Below, in pieces: positions 16,635-25,376 of a DNA stretch of 37,111 nt. The notes under the pieces were generated by a model. The model was given only the letters and a program-made list of their open reading frames with translations. It searched no databases and was not told the DNA's origin. The DNA lies in assembly GCA_964472015.1 (NCBI GenBank), contig CAYYIP010000021.1, positions 1 to 37,111 of the forward strand, written 5' to 3'. Position numbers and translations under genes: made by a program. The stretch is from JAAYTD01 sp964472015. Lineage in GTDB: Bacteria; Bacteroidota; Ignavibacteria; Kapaibacteriales; UBA2268. Each line of letters opens with the position of its first letter. Positions within the stretch are counted from its first letter, which is position 1.

Positions 16635-16949
16635 ATGTTTGAAAAAATTATTGAATTTATAAAAATTCACCGTTTTAAAGTAATTTTATTAGTAATAGTA
16701 AGCTCAATTTTAACATTATTATATGTTGATAACACTATAAAAATAAATGCATTGCTTGAAGAAATATCTAAAAATGAAAAGAGAAATCAAGAAATAAAAA
16801 CTGAAAATGAAATTCTTAAATCAGATATTATAAAATTACAATCTGCAGAACGAATTATTCATATATCTGAAGAAAAATTTGGACTAAAAAAAACAACAAA
16901 GGCACCTAAAATTATAGAAGATACTAAATTAGAACCAGAAACAAAATAG
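16635..16949 (+). CDS. FtsB/DivIC-like septum formation initiator protein
   Basis: This small bitopic protein (104 aa) has a short cytoplasmic N-terminus, one membrane helix (about 14-31) and a coiled coil (about 38-78, with heptad-like L/I and K/E residues). This is the layout of FtsB/DivIC, which with FtsL and FtsQ regulates septal wall synthesis. The tail is polar. The frame is open upstream to 16476, but those 53 codons run antisense through tRNA-Ser, so I start at the ATG at 16635. It is followed by dtd after 7 bases. Assignment rests on topology and size, as sequence conservation in this family is low. Confidence 0.7.
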   Translation: MFEKIIEFIKIHRFKVILLVIVSSILTLLYVDNTIKINALLEEISKNEKRNQEIKTENEILKSDIIKLQSAERIIHISEEKFGLKKTTKAPKIIEDTKLEPETK

Positions 16950-16956
16950 TAAACAA

Positions 16957-17406
16957 ATGAAATTAATAGTACAACGCGTAAAAAAAGCAAGTATATTAAT
17001 TAACTCCAATGTTATTGCTAAAATAAATGAAGGGTTAGTTATATTTGTAGGTATTACTTTAAAAGATAATAATGATACAATGGAATGGATTACAAATAAA
17101 ATAGTAAACCTTAGAATTTTTAATGATGAACAAGGAAAAATGAACCGATCAATACTAGATATAGAAAATGGCGGATTGTTAATAGTTTCTAACTTTACTA
17201 TTTATGGAGATTGTAAAAAAGGATATAGACCGAGTTATTCAGAAGCAGCAAATTCAGAATTTGCAAATAAATATTTTAATGATTTTTTAACTTTTATAAA
17301 AAATAAATGGTCTGATAAACTAATAATTGAAAATGGAATTTTTGGTGCAAATATGCAAATAGAACTAATAAATGATGGGCCGGTAACTATAATTATAGAT
17401 AAATAA
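16957..17406 (+). CDS. dtd: D-aminoacyl-tRNA deacylase
   Basis: DTD hydrolyses D-aminoacyl-tRNAs (and misacylated Gly-tRNA-Ala), guarding translation against D-amino acids. The start MKLIVQRVKKASI, SNFTIYGDCKKGYRPSY (about 78-94) and the C-terminal NDGPVTI with its cross-subunit Gly-Pro are family marks. The usual active-site SQxT motif reads S78-N-F-T81 here, a Gln to Asn change worth noting. The 149-aa length is normal. It starts 7 bases after the FtsB-like gene and ends 25 bases before a bidirectional terminator facing fusA. Confidence 0.94.
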   Translation: MKLIVQRVKKASILINSNVIAKINEGLVIFVGITLKDNNDTMEWITNKIVNLRIFNDEQGKMNRSILDIENGGLLIVSNFTIYGDCKKGYRPSYSEAANSEFANKYFNDFLTFIKNKWSDKLIIENGIFGANMQIELINDGPVTIIIDK

Positions 17407-17431
17407 TATTTATTTTAAATATTTTATAAAT

Positions 17432-17463
17432 AAAAAGAAGAAGTTATAAAACTTCTTCTTTTT
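17432..17463. terminator. Bidirectional terminator between dtd and fusA
   Basis: A perfect 14-bp stem (17432-17445 with 17450-17463, loop of four) with an A-run on the left arm and a T-run on the right arm. It lies between two converging genes and can act in both directions: after dtd on the plus strand and after fusA on the minus strand. Confidence 0.8.
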
Positions 17464-17494
17464 ATTTATACTTTTTATTTATAAAATATAATTT

Positions 17495-19588
17495 TTATTT
17501 TTTATTTTGCTTCATCTCATTATATTCTTTTATTATCTCCTCTTGAATAGACCTAGGAGTTTGAGTATATTTTAGAAATTCCATAGTAAATTCACCTTTA
17601 CCTTGTGTAACTCCTCTCATATCAGTAGAATATCCAAACATATCACGAAGTGGGACTTCCGCATTAATAGTAACAAATCCATTTTCATTTAATGTATCAA
17701 CAATTATTCCGCGTCTTTGATTAATTTGTCCTATAATATTACCTTGAAATTCTTCTGGCGCAGCTACCTCTAATTTCATAATAGGTTCTAAAATAATAAC
17801 ACCTGCTCTTGGAACTGCCTCTCGCATAGCAGCTCTTGCAGCTAACATAAACGCCATTTCCGATGAATCAACAGGATGCATTTGCCCATCATTTAATTCT
17901 ATAAATGTATTTACAATAGGTTGTCCTATTAATACACCTTCTTTTAGCTGTTCAGCAAAACCTTTTTCACACGCTGGAATATATTCACGACTAATAACTC
18001 CACCAACAATAGCATTCTTAAATTTAAAATCTTTTTGTATGTCTTCTACAATACAGGGCTCTATAAAACCTGCAACTCTTGCAAACTGACCTGCACCACC
18101 AGTTTGTTTTTTATGTGTATAATTAAATTCAGCACGTTTTGTAATAGCTTCTCTATACGCAACCTTTGGTTTACCTACCTCTACTTCACAATTATACTCA
18201 CGTTTCATCCTTTCAATATAAATATCTAAATGTAATTCCCCCATACCTCTAATAACAGTCTCACCACTTACATCACGTAATACTTGAAAAGTAGGATCCT
18301 CTTTTGTAAATCTATTTAGAGCTTTTGAAAAATTAGCTTCACTATCTCTCATCTTCGGTTTAATAGATAATTCTATAACAGGTTCAGGAACAAACATAGA
18401 AGTCATATTAATATTAATGTCTCCATTAGTAAATGTATCCCCAGATGCACAATCAAGACCAAAAGTTGCAACTATATCACCTGCTCCAGCCTCATCTATA
18501 TCATTCATTTCATTTGCATGCATTCTAACAAGTCTATTGATTTTAATTTTCTTATTATTGCTCATATTGTAAATAAAATCACCCTTTTTCAATTTACCTT
18601 GATAAATACGCATATAAGTTAATTGTCCATATCGTCCTTCTTCTAATTTAAATGCAAGACAAACAAGTGGTAGTTCATTATTTATTATCAATTCAACTTT
18701 TTCTTCATTATTATTCAAATCAAGACCATAATTTTTTCTATCTATTGGACTTGGTAAAAAATCAATAACCCCATCAAGTAAAGTTTGAATTCCCATATTT
18801 CGTTTTGCAGTACCACAAAATACCGGTGTAATATGTAATCCAACAGTAAGTCTCCTTATTGTTTTTATAATAAGTTCATTTGAAATTGTTTCTTCTGATA
18901 AATATTTTTCAGCAATAATATCATCAAAATCTGCTAATGTTTCTATTATCTTCAATCTACGTTCATTAGCTTCTTTTAATAAATATTCAGGAATAGCCTC
19001 TTCAACAAGTTCTTCACCATTATCACCTTTATAATATATTGCTTTCATTTTAATTAAATGAACAACTCCTGAAAAATTATCTTCATGACCTATTGGCATA
19101 GTAATTAATACAGGTTTATGATGGAGCTTCTCTTCCAATTGCTTTACTACCCTATCTGCATTTGCACCATTTCTATCTAACTTATTTATAAATGCAATAC
19201 GCGGAACTGCATAACGTCTCATCTGTCTATCTACAGTTGTAGATTGACTCTGCACTCCAGCTACACCACAAAGCACTAAAATTGTTCCATCAAGAACACG
19301 CAAAGAACGTTCCACTTCAACAGTAAAATCAATATGCCCAGGAGTATCTATAAGATTTATTTTATATTCTTTCCAATCACAAAACGTAGCTGCTGACTGT
19401 ATTGTAATACCTTTTTCACGTTCTAAATCCATTGAATCCATAGTAGGACCATCTCCGGTCTTACTGCGTGTTTCTACTATTTTATATATCTTACCAGTAA
19501 AAAATAATATGCGTTCACTTAAAGTAGTCTTACCTGAATCAATATGTGCTGCAATCCCTATATTGCGAAGTTTATTAATATCAAACAT
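17495..19588 (-). CDS. fusA: Elongation factor G of the spirochaete/mitochondrial (spd EF-G1) type
   Basis: EF-G is the GTPase that drives ribosome translocation. The 697-aa chain shows G1 AHIDSGKTT (14-22), switch region DSMDLEREKGITIQSAATF, G3 DTPGHIDFTVEVERSL and G4 NKLDR. Domain IV follows, with a C-terminal FGYSTDMRGVTQGKGEFTME. Ordinary bacterial EF-G has HIDAGKTT, a WMEQEQERGITI stretch and a TQGRATYTME ending. The forms seen here match the spdEFG1/mitochondrial EF-G1 subfamily, whose bacterial members usually coexist with a second EF-G (spdEFG2) for ribosome recycling; none is in this window. It lies downstream of pgi, with a hairpin in the 93-base gap. Confidence 0.95.
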   Translation of the reverse strand: MFDINKLRNIGIAAHIDSGKTTLSERILFFTGKIYKIVETRSKTGDGPTMDSMDLEREKGITIQSAATFCDWKEYKINLIDTPGHIDFTVEVERSLRVLDGTILVLCGVAGVQSQSTTVDRQMRRYAVPRIAFINKLDRNGANADRVVKQLEEKLHHKPVLITMPIGHEDNFSGVVHLIKMKAIYYKGDNGEELVEEAIPEYLLKEANERRLKIIETLADFDDIIAEKYLSEETISNELIIKTIRRLTVGLHITPVFCGTAKRNMGIQTLLDGVIDFLPSPIDRKNYGLDLNNNEEKVELIINNELPLVCLAFKLEEGRYGQLTYMRIYQGKLKKGDFIYNMSNNKKIKINRLVRMHANEMNDIDEAGAGDIVATFGLDCASGDTFTNGDININMTSMFVPEPVIELSIKPKMRDSEANFSKALNRFTKEDPTFQVLRDVSGETVIRGMGELHLDIYIERMKREYNCEVEVGKPKVAYREAITKRAEFNYTHKKQTGGAGQFARVAGFIEPCIVEDIQKDFKFKNAIVGGVISREYIPACEKGFAEQLKEGVLIGQPIVNTFIELNDGQMHPVDSSEMAFMLAARAAMREAVPRAGVIILEPIMKLEVAAPEEFQGNIIGQINQRRGIIVDTLNENGFVTINAEVPLRDMFGYSTDMRGVTQGKGEFTMEFLKYTQTPRSIQEEIIKEYNEMKQNKK

Positions 19589-19636
19589 AATATTGCTAAT
19601 TTTAAAAAATTTTAAAGACTTTAAAAATAGGATTTT

Positions 19637-19665
19637 TTTTTCAAAAAAACAACTTTTTTGAAAAA
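19637..19665 (-). terminator. Hairpin between pgi and fusA
   Basis: Twelve-base arms (19637-19648 and 19654-19665), perfect but almost only A/T, lie 16 bases after the pgi stop codon and before the fusA start (19588). No clean U-tract follows on the minus strand, so it may only partly terminate pgi transcription. Confidence 0.4.
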
Positions 19666-19681
19666 TTATATGTTTTAAAAA

Positions 19682-21340
19682 TTATATTTGCATATCTTTA
19701 TATTTATTGATTAAACCGTTAGTCGAACTATCATGATTGGTTATATAATTTTTTTGACATAACTCAGGTAAAATTCTTTTTGCTAATTGTTTTCCTAATT
19801 CTACTCCCCATTGATCAAATGAATTTATATCCCAAATTACTCCTTGTACAAATATCTTATGTTCATACATAGATATTAAACTGCCCAAAGAATAAGGAGT
19901 AAGTTTTTTTATCAAAATAGAATTAGTTGGTTTGTTTCCTTTAAAAACTTTATGAGGAATTAATTTATCAATATCCTTTTTAGAAATATCTTCTGATTTT
20001 ATCAACTCTTTCTCAACTTCATTTGAATTTTTACCTTTCATTAAAGCTTCTGTTTGTGCAAAGAAATTTGATAATAGAACATTATGATGTCCTATTTGAT
20101 GCAAACTATTTGCAAAAGCAATAAAATCAACAGGTATTAAATGATTACTTTGATGTATTAATTGAAAAAAAGAATGTTGTGCATTTGTACCAGCAGCCCC
20201 CCAAAGTATCGGTGCTGTATAATAGCTAATGTTTTTACCTTCTATATTTACACACTTACCATTACTTTCCATATCTAACTGTTGCAAATATAATGGCAAT
20301 TTAGATAAATAATGATCATAAGGAATTATACATTGCGTTTCTGCTCCAAAAAAATTCACATACCAAACACCTAATAAGCCCATCATAACAGGAATATTCT
20401 TTTCAAATGAAGTATATCTAAAATGATTATCCATAGCTTCTGCACCAGCAAGAAAATTTAGAAAATTATTCATCCCTATACTTAATGCTATAGAAATACC
20501 TATCGAAGACCATAATGAAAAACGGCCACCAACCCAATTCCAAAATTTAAAAATTTTGTCTTCAGCAATACCAAATTCCACACAAGCTTGAATATTTGTA
20601 GAAACAGCAATAAAATGATTAGATATTGGTGAAATATTTTTTTCATTATAAGGTAATTTTTCTAATAACCATTTTTTTGCAGTTGTTGCATTTAGCATTG
20701 TTTCTTGTGTTGTAAATGTCTTGGAAGAAATAATAAAAAGAGTAGTTTCAGGATCTAATTTATTTAAAGTTGTTGCTATATCTGTACCATCTACATTAGA
20801 AACAAAATGCATTTTCAAATGTTTAGTAGAATAAAAATTTAATGCTTCAGTAACCATATTAGGCCCTAGATCTGAACCACCTATACCTATATTTACTACA
20901 TCTGTAATTTTTTTCCCTGTACTCCCCGTAAATTCTGATGAATAAATAGAATTAACAAAATTTTCCATTTTATCTAATTCTTTATGTACTTTTTGAATTA
21001 CATTTTCACCTGAAACATAAACAGGATTTCCACTACTTTGTCTTAAAGCAGTATGTAAAACAGCTCTATCCTCTGTAATATTTATTTTATCCCCTACAAA
21101 ACATTTTTCTATCTTATTATTTAAATCCCTTGCTTTTGCTAAATCTATTAGTAATTTTAAAGCTTGTGAATCAATTAAATTTTTTGAATAATCAAAAAAT
21201 ATATCTTCAAATTCTATAGAAAATTTATTAAATCGTTCTTTGTCTTTATCAAAAGCACTTTGTAAATTAAATTTTTCTTTTTCTAATAAATGTTTATGCA
21301 ATTCTAAAGCTTTCCACTCTTCTAATTTGGTAATTTCCAT
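19682..21340 (-). CDS. pgi: Glucose-6-phosphate isomerase
   Basis: The enzyme interconverts glucose 6-phosphate and fructose 6-phosphate. Family signatures are intact: VNIGIGGSDLGPNMVTEAL (about 148-166), SSKTFTTQETMLNA (sugar-phosphate binding), GGRFSLWSSIGISIALSIG (PGI signature 1 region) and FANSLHQIGHHNVLLSNFFA. It ends with INSFDQWGVELGKQLA (signature 2, catalytic Lys region). The 552-aa length is that of the long bacterial/eukaryotic PGI. The ATG at 21340 leaves a normal N-terminus (MEITKLEEWKALELHKH). It is divergent from nrdJ across 364 bases and upstream of fusA. Confidence 0.97.
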   Translation of the reverse strand: MEITKLEEWKALELHKHLLEKEKFNLQSAFDKDKERFNKFSIEFEDIFFDYSKNLIDSQALKLLIDLAKARDLNNKIEKCFVGDKINITEDRAVLHTALRQSSGNPVYVSGENVIQKVHKELDKMENFVNSIYSSEFTGSTGKKITDVVNIGIGGSDLGPNMVTEALNFYSTKHLKMHFVSNVDGTDIATTLNKLDPETTLFIISSKTFTTQETMLNATTAKKWLLEKLPYNEKNISPISNHFIAVSTNIQACVEFGIAEDKIFKFWNWVGGRFSLWSSIGISIALSIGMNNFLNFLAGAEAMDNHFRYTSFEKNIPVMMGLLGVWYVNFFGAETQCIIPYDHYLSKLPLYLQQLDMESNGKCVNIEGKNISYYTAPILWGAAGTNAQHSFFQLIHQSNHLIPVDFIAFANSLHQIGHHNVLLSNFFAQTEALMKGKNSNEVEKELIKSEDISKKDIDKLIPHKVFKGNKPTNSILIKKLTPYSLGSLISMYEHKIFVQGVIWDINSFDQWGVELGKQLAKRILPELCQKNYITNHDSSTNGLINKYKDMQI

Positions 21341-21704
21341 ATTTCCTCTATAATTTCTTTATATTTATATTTTAATAAAAATAAATTAATTAATAAAATT
21401 TAACTTTTTTATATATTTTTATATATTTAATATTTAACTTTTTATATATTTTTATTATTAACCTAATATGTTTATACAAAAATACAAAAATTACTTTACA
21501 TAGTTTATATATAATTTTATATTTGTATTTGTATATATTTATTTTTTAGATAATTTCAAATTTAAAAGCATTATAAAAAATATATTATAATTAAATTATC
21601 TAAATTTTATATTTTGTTGAAAACAAAATTAGTATAAATTTATTCATTTTTTATTATTTTTGAATTTTACTTTGTTATTTGGAAATGACTTTTAAGGTAA
21701 AAGT
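21341..21704. other. Divergent intergenic region between pgi and nrdJ
   Basis: These 364 AT-rich bases have no gene. They contain a 23/24-base near-perfect direct repeat (21399-21422 and 21433-21455, period 34) and a minus-strand TATTTTTG box (21477-21484) as a possible pgi -7 element. There is also a short palindrome (21611-21629), a plus-strand TATTTTTG (21655-21662) 43 bases before nrdJ, and an AAGG eight bases before the nrdJ ATG. I do not see the conserved B12-box of a cobalamin riboswitch. Confidence 0.45.
21611..21629. promoter_or_regulatory. Short perfect palindrome upstream of nrdJ
   Basis: Arms ATTTTGTT (21611-21618) and AACAAAAT (21622-21629) flank three bases, 76 bases before the nrdJ start. 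It has operator-like symmetry, but it does not match the NrdR box and may be chance in AT-rich DNA. Confidence 0.25.
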
Positions 21705-24700
21705 ATGCAATTTAATAGATTATTTACTATAGATAATATCAGTCCGTATGAACAATTCGAATATGAATTAAGAAATTCAGAATTGAGAAATTCTGATGGA
21801 ACAATTGTTTTCCATATGGATAATATTGAAGTTCCAAAACATTGGTCACAATTAGCCACCGATATACTAGCACAAAAATATTTTAGAAAAGCAGGTATAC
21901 CACTAAAAAATAATGACGGAACATTTATAACCGACGAAAATGGAAACAAAAAATATGGTTCTGAAAATTCAGTCAAACAAGTTGTCCATAGATTAGCAGA
22001 ATCTTGGAAAATTTGTGGAATGAAATACAACTATTTTACAACCCCAAAAGATGCAGAAATTTTCTATGATGAAATAGTATATATGCTATTAAATCAAATG
22101 TGTGCACCAAATTCACCTCAATGGTTTAATACAGGTTTATACCACGTCTATGGAATTGAAGGTAAAGCACAAGGCCATTTTTATGTAGATGCAGAAACAA
22201 AAATATTAAAAAGATCTACAGATGCATATTCTCATCCACAAACTTCTGCTTGTTTTATACAATCTATTAGCGATGATTTAGTAAATGAAGGTGGTATATT
22301 TGATTTACTAAGCAAAGAAGCAAGAATATTTAAATATGGTAGTGGAACAGGAACGAATTTTTCAATTCTACGTGGTAAAAATGAAAAATTATCTGGTGGT
22401 GGTGTATCGTCTGGCTTAATGAGTTTTTTAAAAATATTTGATAAAGCTGCAGGAGCTATAAAATCTGGCGGTACAACAAGACGTGCTGCAAAAATGATTA
22501 TATTGGATATTGATCACCCTGATATAGAAGAATTTATAGAATGGAAAGCAAATGAAGAAGATAAAGTAGCAAATTTAGTTTCCGGTTCAAAAATAACAGC
22601 AACTTTTTTACAAGCAATAGCAGACGAATGTTTAAATAATGGCTCTGATAGAAAAAAGAACCCATATCTAAATATTTTAATACAAAAAGCATTAAATAGA
22701 GGCATCCTATATACAAAAATACAACAAGTGATAGACCTTGTTTCAATGGGATATACAGAATTTGATTTTAAACAATTTGATACAAATTCAGATGGAGACG
22801 CATATACTACGGTAAGTGGTCAAAATTCAAATAATTCAATAAGAGTTAATGCAGAATTTATGCAAGCGGTAGAAAATGATGATATTTGGGAATTAAAATG
22901 GAGAAAAGATAAAACTACTTCAAAAATTGTAAAAGCAAACGACCTTTGGACAAAAATAAATATGTCAGCATGGAAAACTGCAGACCCAGGATTGCAATAT
23001 GATACTACTATAAATGATTGGCATACTTGTCCTAAATCTGGTCGTATAAATGCAAGTAACCCCTGTAGTGAATATATGTTCTTAGATGATACAGCTTGTA
23101 ATCTTGCAAGTATAAATCTAGGTAAATTCTGGGATAAAGAAAATAATATATTCTTAATAAAAGAATATAAACACGCTATACGCCTATGGACAACTGTTCT
23201 CGAAATATCAATAACAATAGCACAATTTCCGTCAAAAAAAATAGCTCAAAATAGTTTTGATTTTAGAACTCTTGGACTTGGTTATGCAAATTTAGGATCA
23301 TTATTAATGGTAACTGGACACCCATATGATTCCCCAGAAGCTACAGCAATAACAGGTGCAATAACATCAATTTTAACTGCTGAGGCATACTCTACTTCCG
23401 CTGAATTAGCGAAAGAACAAGGTACATTCACATACTACAATGAAAATAAAAATGATATGCTTAGAGTAATACGTAACCATAGAAGAGCAGCATATAATGT
23501 ACCAGCAGATGAATATGAAAATTTAACAATAACTCCTAACGGAATAGATAAAAACTATTGTCCTGAATATTTATATTTAGCTTCCTGCTCGTCTTGGGAT
23601 AAGACATTAAAATTAGGTGAACAATACGGATTTAGAAATGCACAAGTTTCAGTGCTAGCACCAACAGGAACAATTGGATTACTTATGGATTGTGATACTA
23701 CTGGAATAGAACCAGAATTCGCAATAGTAAAATATAAAAAATTGGCTGGTGGCGGTTATTTTAAAATAGTAAATCACAGTGTAAAACTATCATTAAAAAA
23801 ATTAGGATATTCAGACGAACAAATAAAAGATATAGAAGATTATACAATAGGAACACTTAGCTTAAAAGACTGCCCTTATATAAATGAAAATTCTCTAAAA
23901 GAACGTGGTTTTACTGATGAAAAAATTAATATAATAGAACAACAACTCAAAACAGTATTTAATATAAGATTTGCCTTCAATAAATACATATTAGGTGAAG
24001 AATTTTTAATAAAAGATTTAGGAATAGAAGAAAAAGAATTAAATTTACCTCAATTTGATCTATTAACAACAATTGGATTTTCAGAAAATGAAATAGAAAT
24101 TGCAAATGCATATATTACAGGTACTATGACCATAGAAGGTGCACCTCATATAAAAGAAGAACATTTACCAATTTTTGATTGCGCAAATAAAAATGGAAAA
24201 TATGGACAACGTTTTATATCTCATATGGCACATTTAAAAATAATGTCTGCTGCACAACCTTTTATTAGTGGTGCTATATCAAAAACTGTAAATATGCCTG
24301 CAAATGCAACTATTCAAGATATAAGTAATGTATATAAAACTGCTTATAAAATAATGATAAAAGCAGTAGCACTATATCGTGATAATTCAAAATTATCACA
24401 ACCTTTAAATACAAAATTAAGTGATTTAGATGAAATCGTAACCATAGGAGATGAAAATATATTAAGCGATATAAAAGGCTCTAATAAATTACATAGACTA
24501 AATAGAAACAAACTTGAACGTAAAAGATTACCGCTAAGAAGAAGCGGAATTACAAGAGAAGTAACAATTCAAAATCAAAAAATTTATTTAAGAACAGGCG
24601 AATATGAAGATGGAAGTTTAGGAGAAATATTTATAGATATGTATAAAGAAGGTGCGTCTTTTAGGGGATTAATCAATAGTTTTGCAATATTAACCTCAAA

Positions 24701-25064
24701 AGCATTGCAATATGGAATACCTTTGAATGATTTAGTTAACACTTTCGAATTTACAAAATTTGAGCCATCTGGAATAGTTCAAGGTCATGAAGAAGTAAAA
24801 ACAGCAACTTCCGTTTTAGATTATATATTTAAATCTTTGAAAATAGATTATATTAATAATCCTGAAAAACAAGAACAAAAAAACCAAAAAACAACTGAAA
24901 ATATTAAACATAATACAGATATAGATACAGATACTAATACTCAATATATAAAAACATTAGGTTATACCGGCGAACAATGTCCAAATTGTGAGTCTTTTAG
25001 ACTAAAACGTAACGGTAGTTGTATGATATGTGAAGATTGTGGTTCTACAACCGGATGTTCTTAA
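21705..25064 (+). CDS. nrdJ: Adenosylcobalamin-dependent (class II) ribonucleoside-diphosphate reductase
   Basis: This enzyme makes deoxyribonucleotides using coenzyme B12 as radical source, so it works with or without oxygen. The 1119-aa chain has C183 in QTSACFIQSI, the glycyl loop GSGTGTNFSILRG (about 212-224) and KSGGTTRRAAKM. The active-site NPCSE is at 452-456 (C454), with C465 nearby, followed by VLAPTGTIG. The C-terminus is a Cys-rich ribbon (CPNCESFRLKR, then CMICEDCGSTTGCS) after a low-complexity linker; this tail is typical of large NrdJ proteins and may shuttle reducing power. An in-frame microduplication (ELRNS twice, residues 21-30) lies near the N-terminus. AAGG precedes the ATG. 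It is a single-gene transcript with two hairpins downstream. Confidence 0.96.
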   Translation: MQFNRLFTIDNISPYEQFEYELRNSELRNSDGTIVFHMDNIEVPKHWSQLATDILAQKYFRKAGIPLKNNDGTFITDENGNKKYGSENSVKQVVHRLAESWKICGMKYNYFTTPKDAEIFYDEIVYMLLNQMCAPNSPQWFNTGLYHVYGIEGKAQGHFYVDAETKILKRSTDAYSHPQTSACFIQSISDDLVNEGGIFDLLSKEARIFKYGSGTGTNFSILRGKNEKLSGGGVSSGLMSFLKIFDKAAGAIKSGGTTRRAAKMIILDIDHPDIEEFIEWKANEEDKVANLVSGSKITATFLQAIADECLNNGSDRKKNPYLNILIQKALNRGILYTKIQQVIDLVSMGYTEFDFKQFDTNSDGDAYTTVSGQNSNNSIRVNAEFMQAVENDDIWELKWRKDKTTSKIVKANDLWTKINMSAWKTADPGLQYDTTINDWHTCPKSGRINASNPCSEYMFLDDTACNLASINLGKFWDKENNIFLIKEYKHAIRLWTTVLEISITIAQFPSKKIAQNSFDFRTLGLGYANLGSLLMVTGHPYDSPEATAITGAITSILTAEAYSTSAELAKEQGTFTYYNENKNDMLRVIRNHRRAAYNVPADEYENLTITPNGIDKNYCPEYLYLASCSSWDKTLKLGEQYGFRNAQVSVLAPTGTIGLLMDCDTTGIEPEFAIVKYKKLAGGGYFKIVNHSVKLSLKKLGYSDEQIKDIEDYTIGTLSLKDCPYINENSLKERGFTDEKINIIEQQLKTVFNIRFAFNKYILGEEFLIKDLGIEEKELNLPQFDLLTTIGFSENEIEIANAYITGTMTIEGAPHIKEEHLPIFDCANKNGKYGQRFISHMAHLKIMSAAQPFISGAISKTVNMPANATIQDISNVYKTAYKIMIKAVALYRDNSKLSQPLNTKLSDLDEIVTIGDENILSDIKGSNKLHRLNRNKLERKRLPLRRSGITREVTIQNQKIYLRTGEYEDGSLGEIFIDMYKEGASFRGLINSFAILTSKALQYGIPLNDLVNTFEFTKFEPSGIVQGHEEVKTATSVLDYIFKSLKIDYINNPEKQEQKNQKTTENIKHNTDIDTDTNTQYIKTLGYTGEQCPNCESFRLKRNGSCMICEDCGSTTGCS

Positions 25065-25094
25065 TTATTTTTTAATTTATAATTAAAAAATAAT
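25064..25094 (+). terminator. AT-only hairpin at the nrdJ stop codon
   Basis: A perfect 14-bp A/T stem (25064-25077 with 25081-25094, loop of three) begins at the last base of the nrdJ stop codon. It is weak on its own but precedes a stronger stem by a few bases. Confidence 0.35.
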
Positions 25095-25100
25095 CATAAT

Positions 25101-25140
25101 CAAAAAACTCAATATAGATTAATTTATATTGAGTTTTTTG
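25101..25140 (+). terminator. Intrinsic terminator after nrdJ
   Basis: A perfect 16-bp stem (25101-25116 with 25125-25140, loop of eight) has A-rich left and T-rich right flanks. The T-run is part of the right arm. It lies 36 bases after the nrdJ stop codon and should separate nrdJ from the rpe operon. Confidence 0.75.
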
Positions 25141-25253
25141 TTAAATTAAACCTTTAATACTTATACATAAATAAAAAAATAGATAAGAATATATTAAAAT
25201 AATATATTAATATAAAAATAATTATTAAACAATTAATTAAAATTTTTATATTT

Positions 25254-25284
25254 TTTGAAAAATATAAAAAAAAGTGTATTTTTG
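25254..25284 (+). promoter_or_regulatory. Consensus Bacteroidota promoter driving the rpe operon
   Basis: TTTG (25254-25257), exactly 19 bases, then TATTTTTG (25277-25284). This is a full match to the TTTG-N19-TAnnTTTG promoter recognised by the Bacteroidota primary sigma factor. It implies a transcript start a few bases after 25284, a leader of about 85 bases, and transcription of rpe and the genes behind it. Confidence 0.7.
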
Positions 25285-25376
25285 ATTTTATAATTTTTTA
25301 AATAAATTTTATATAATATAATATTTATATTATATAAATATATTTTAATATTAATAATGATTCAAATATTTTAATA

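Larger units (their letters stand above)
25065..25376. other. Intergenic region between nrdJ and rpe
   Basis: In these 312 bases the first 76 hold two consecutive hairpins that end the nrdJ transcript. The middle is plain AT-rich sequence, and a consensus Bacteroidota promoter sits at 25254-25284. The remaining 92 bases to the rpe ATG include a second ATG (25357) in another frame, inside a repeated TTAATAATGA element (25351-25360 and 25371-25380). No small gene is evident. Confidence 0.5.

Noticed and set aside
21341..21704. Cobalamin riboswitch upstream of the B12-dependent nrdJ
   Set aside because: The conserved B12-box and the GC-rich helices of the class could not be found in this almost purely A/T leader; only short AT stems are visible.
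22514..22746. Minus-strand open frames inside nrdJ
   Set aside because: They lie entirely within a well-conserved coding region on the other strand and have no family features; they arise from low stop density in the antisense frame. The same holds for similar frames within pyrD, fusA, hflX, corC and others.
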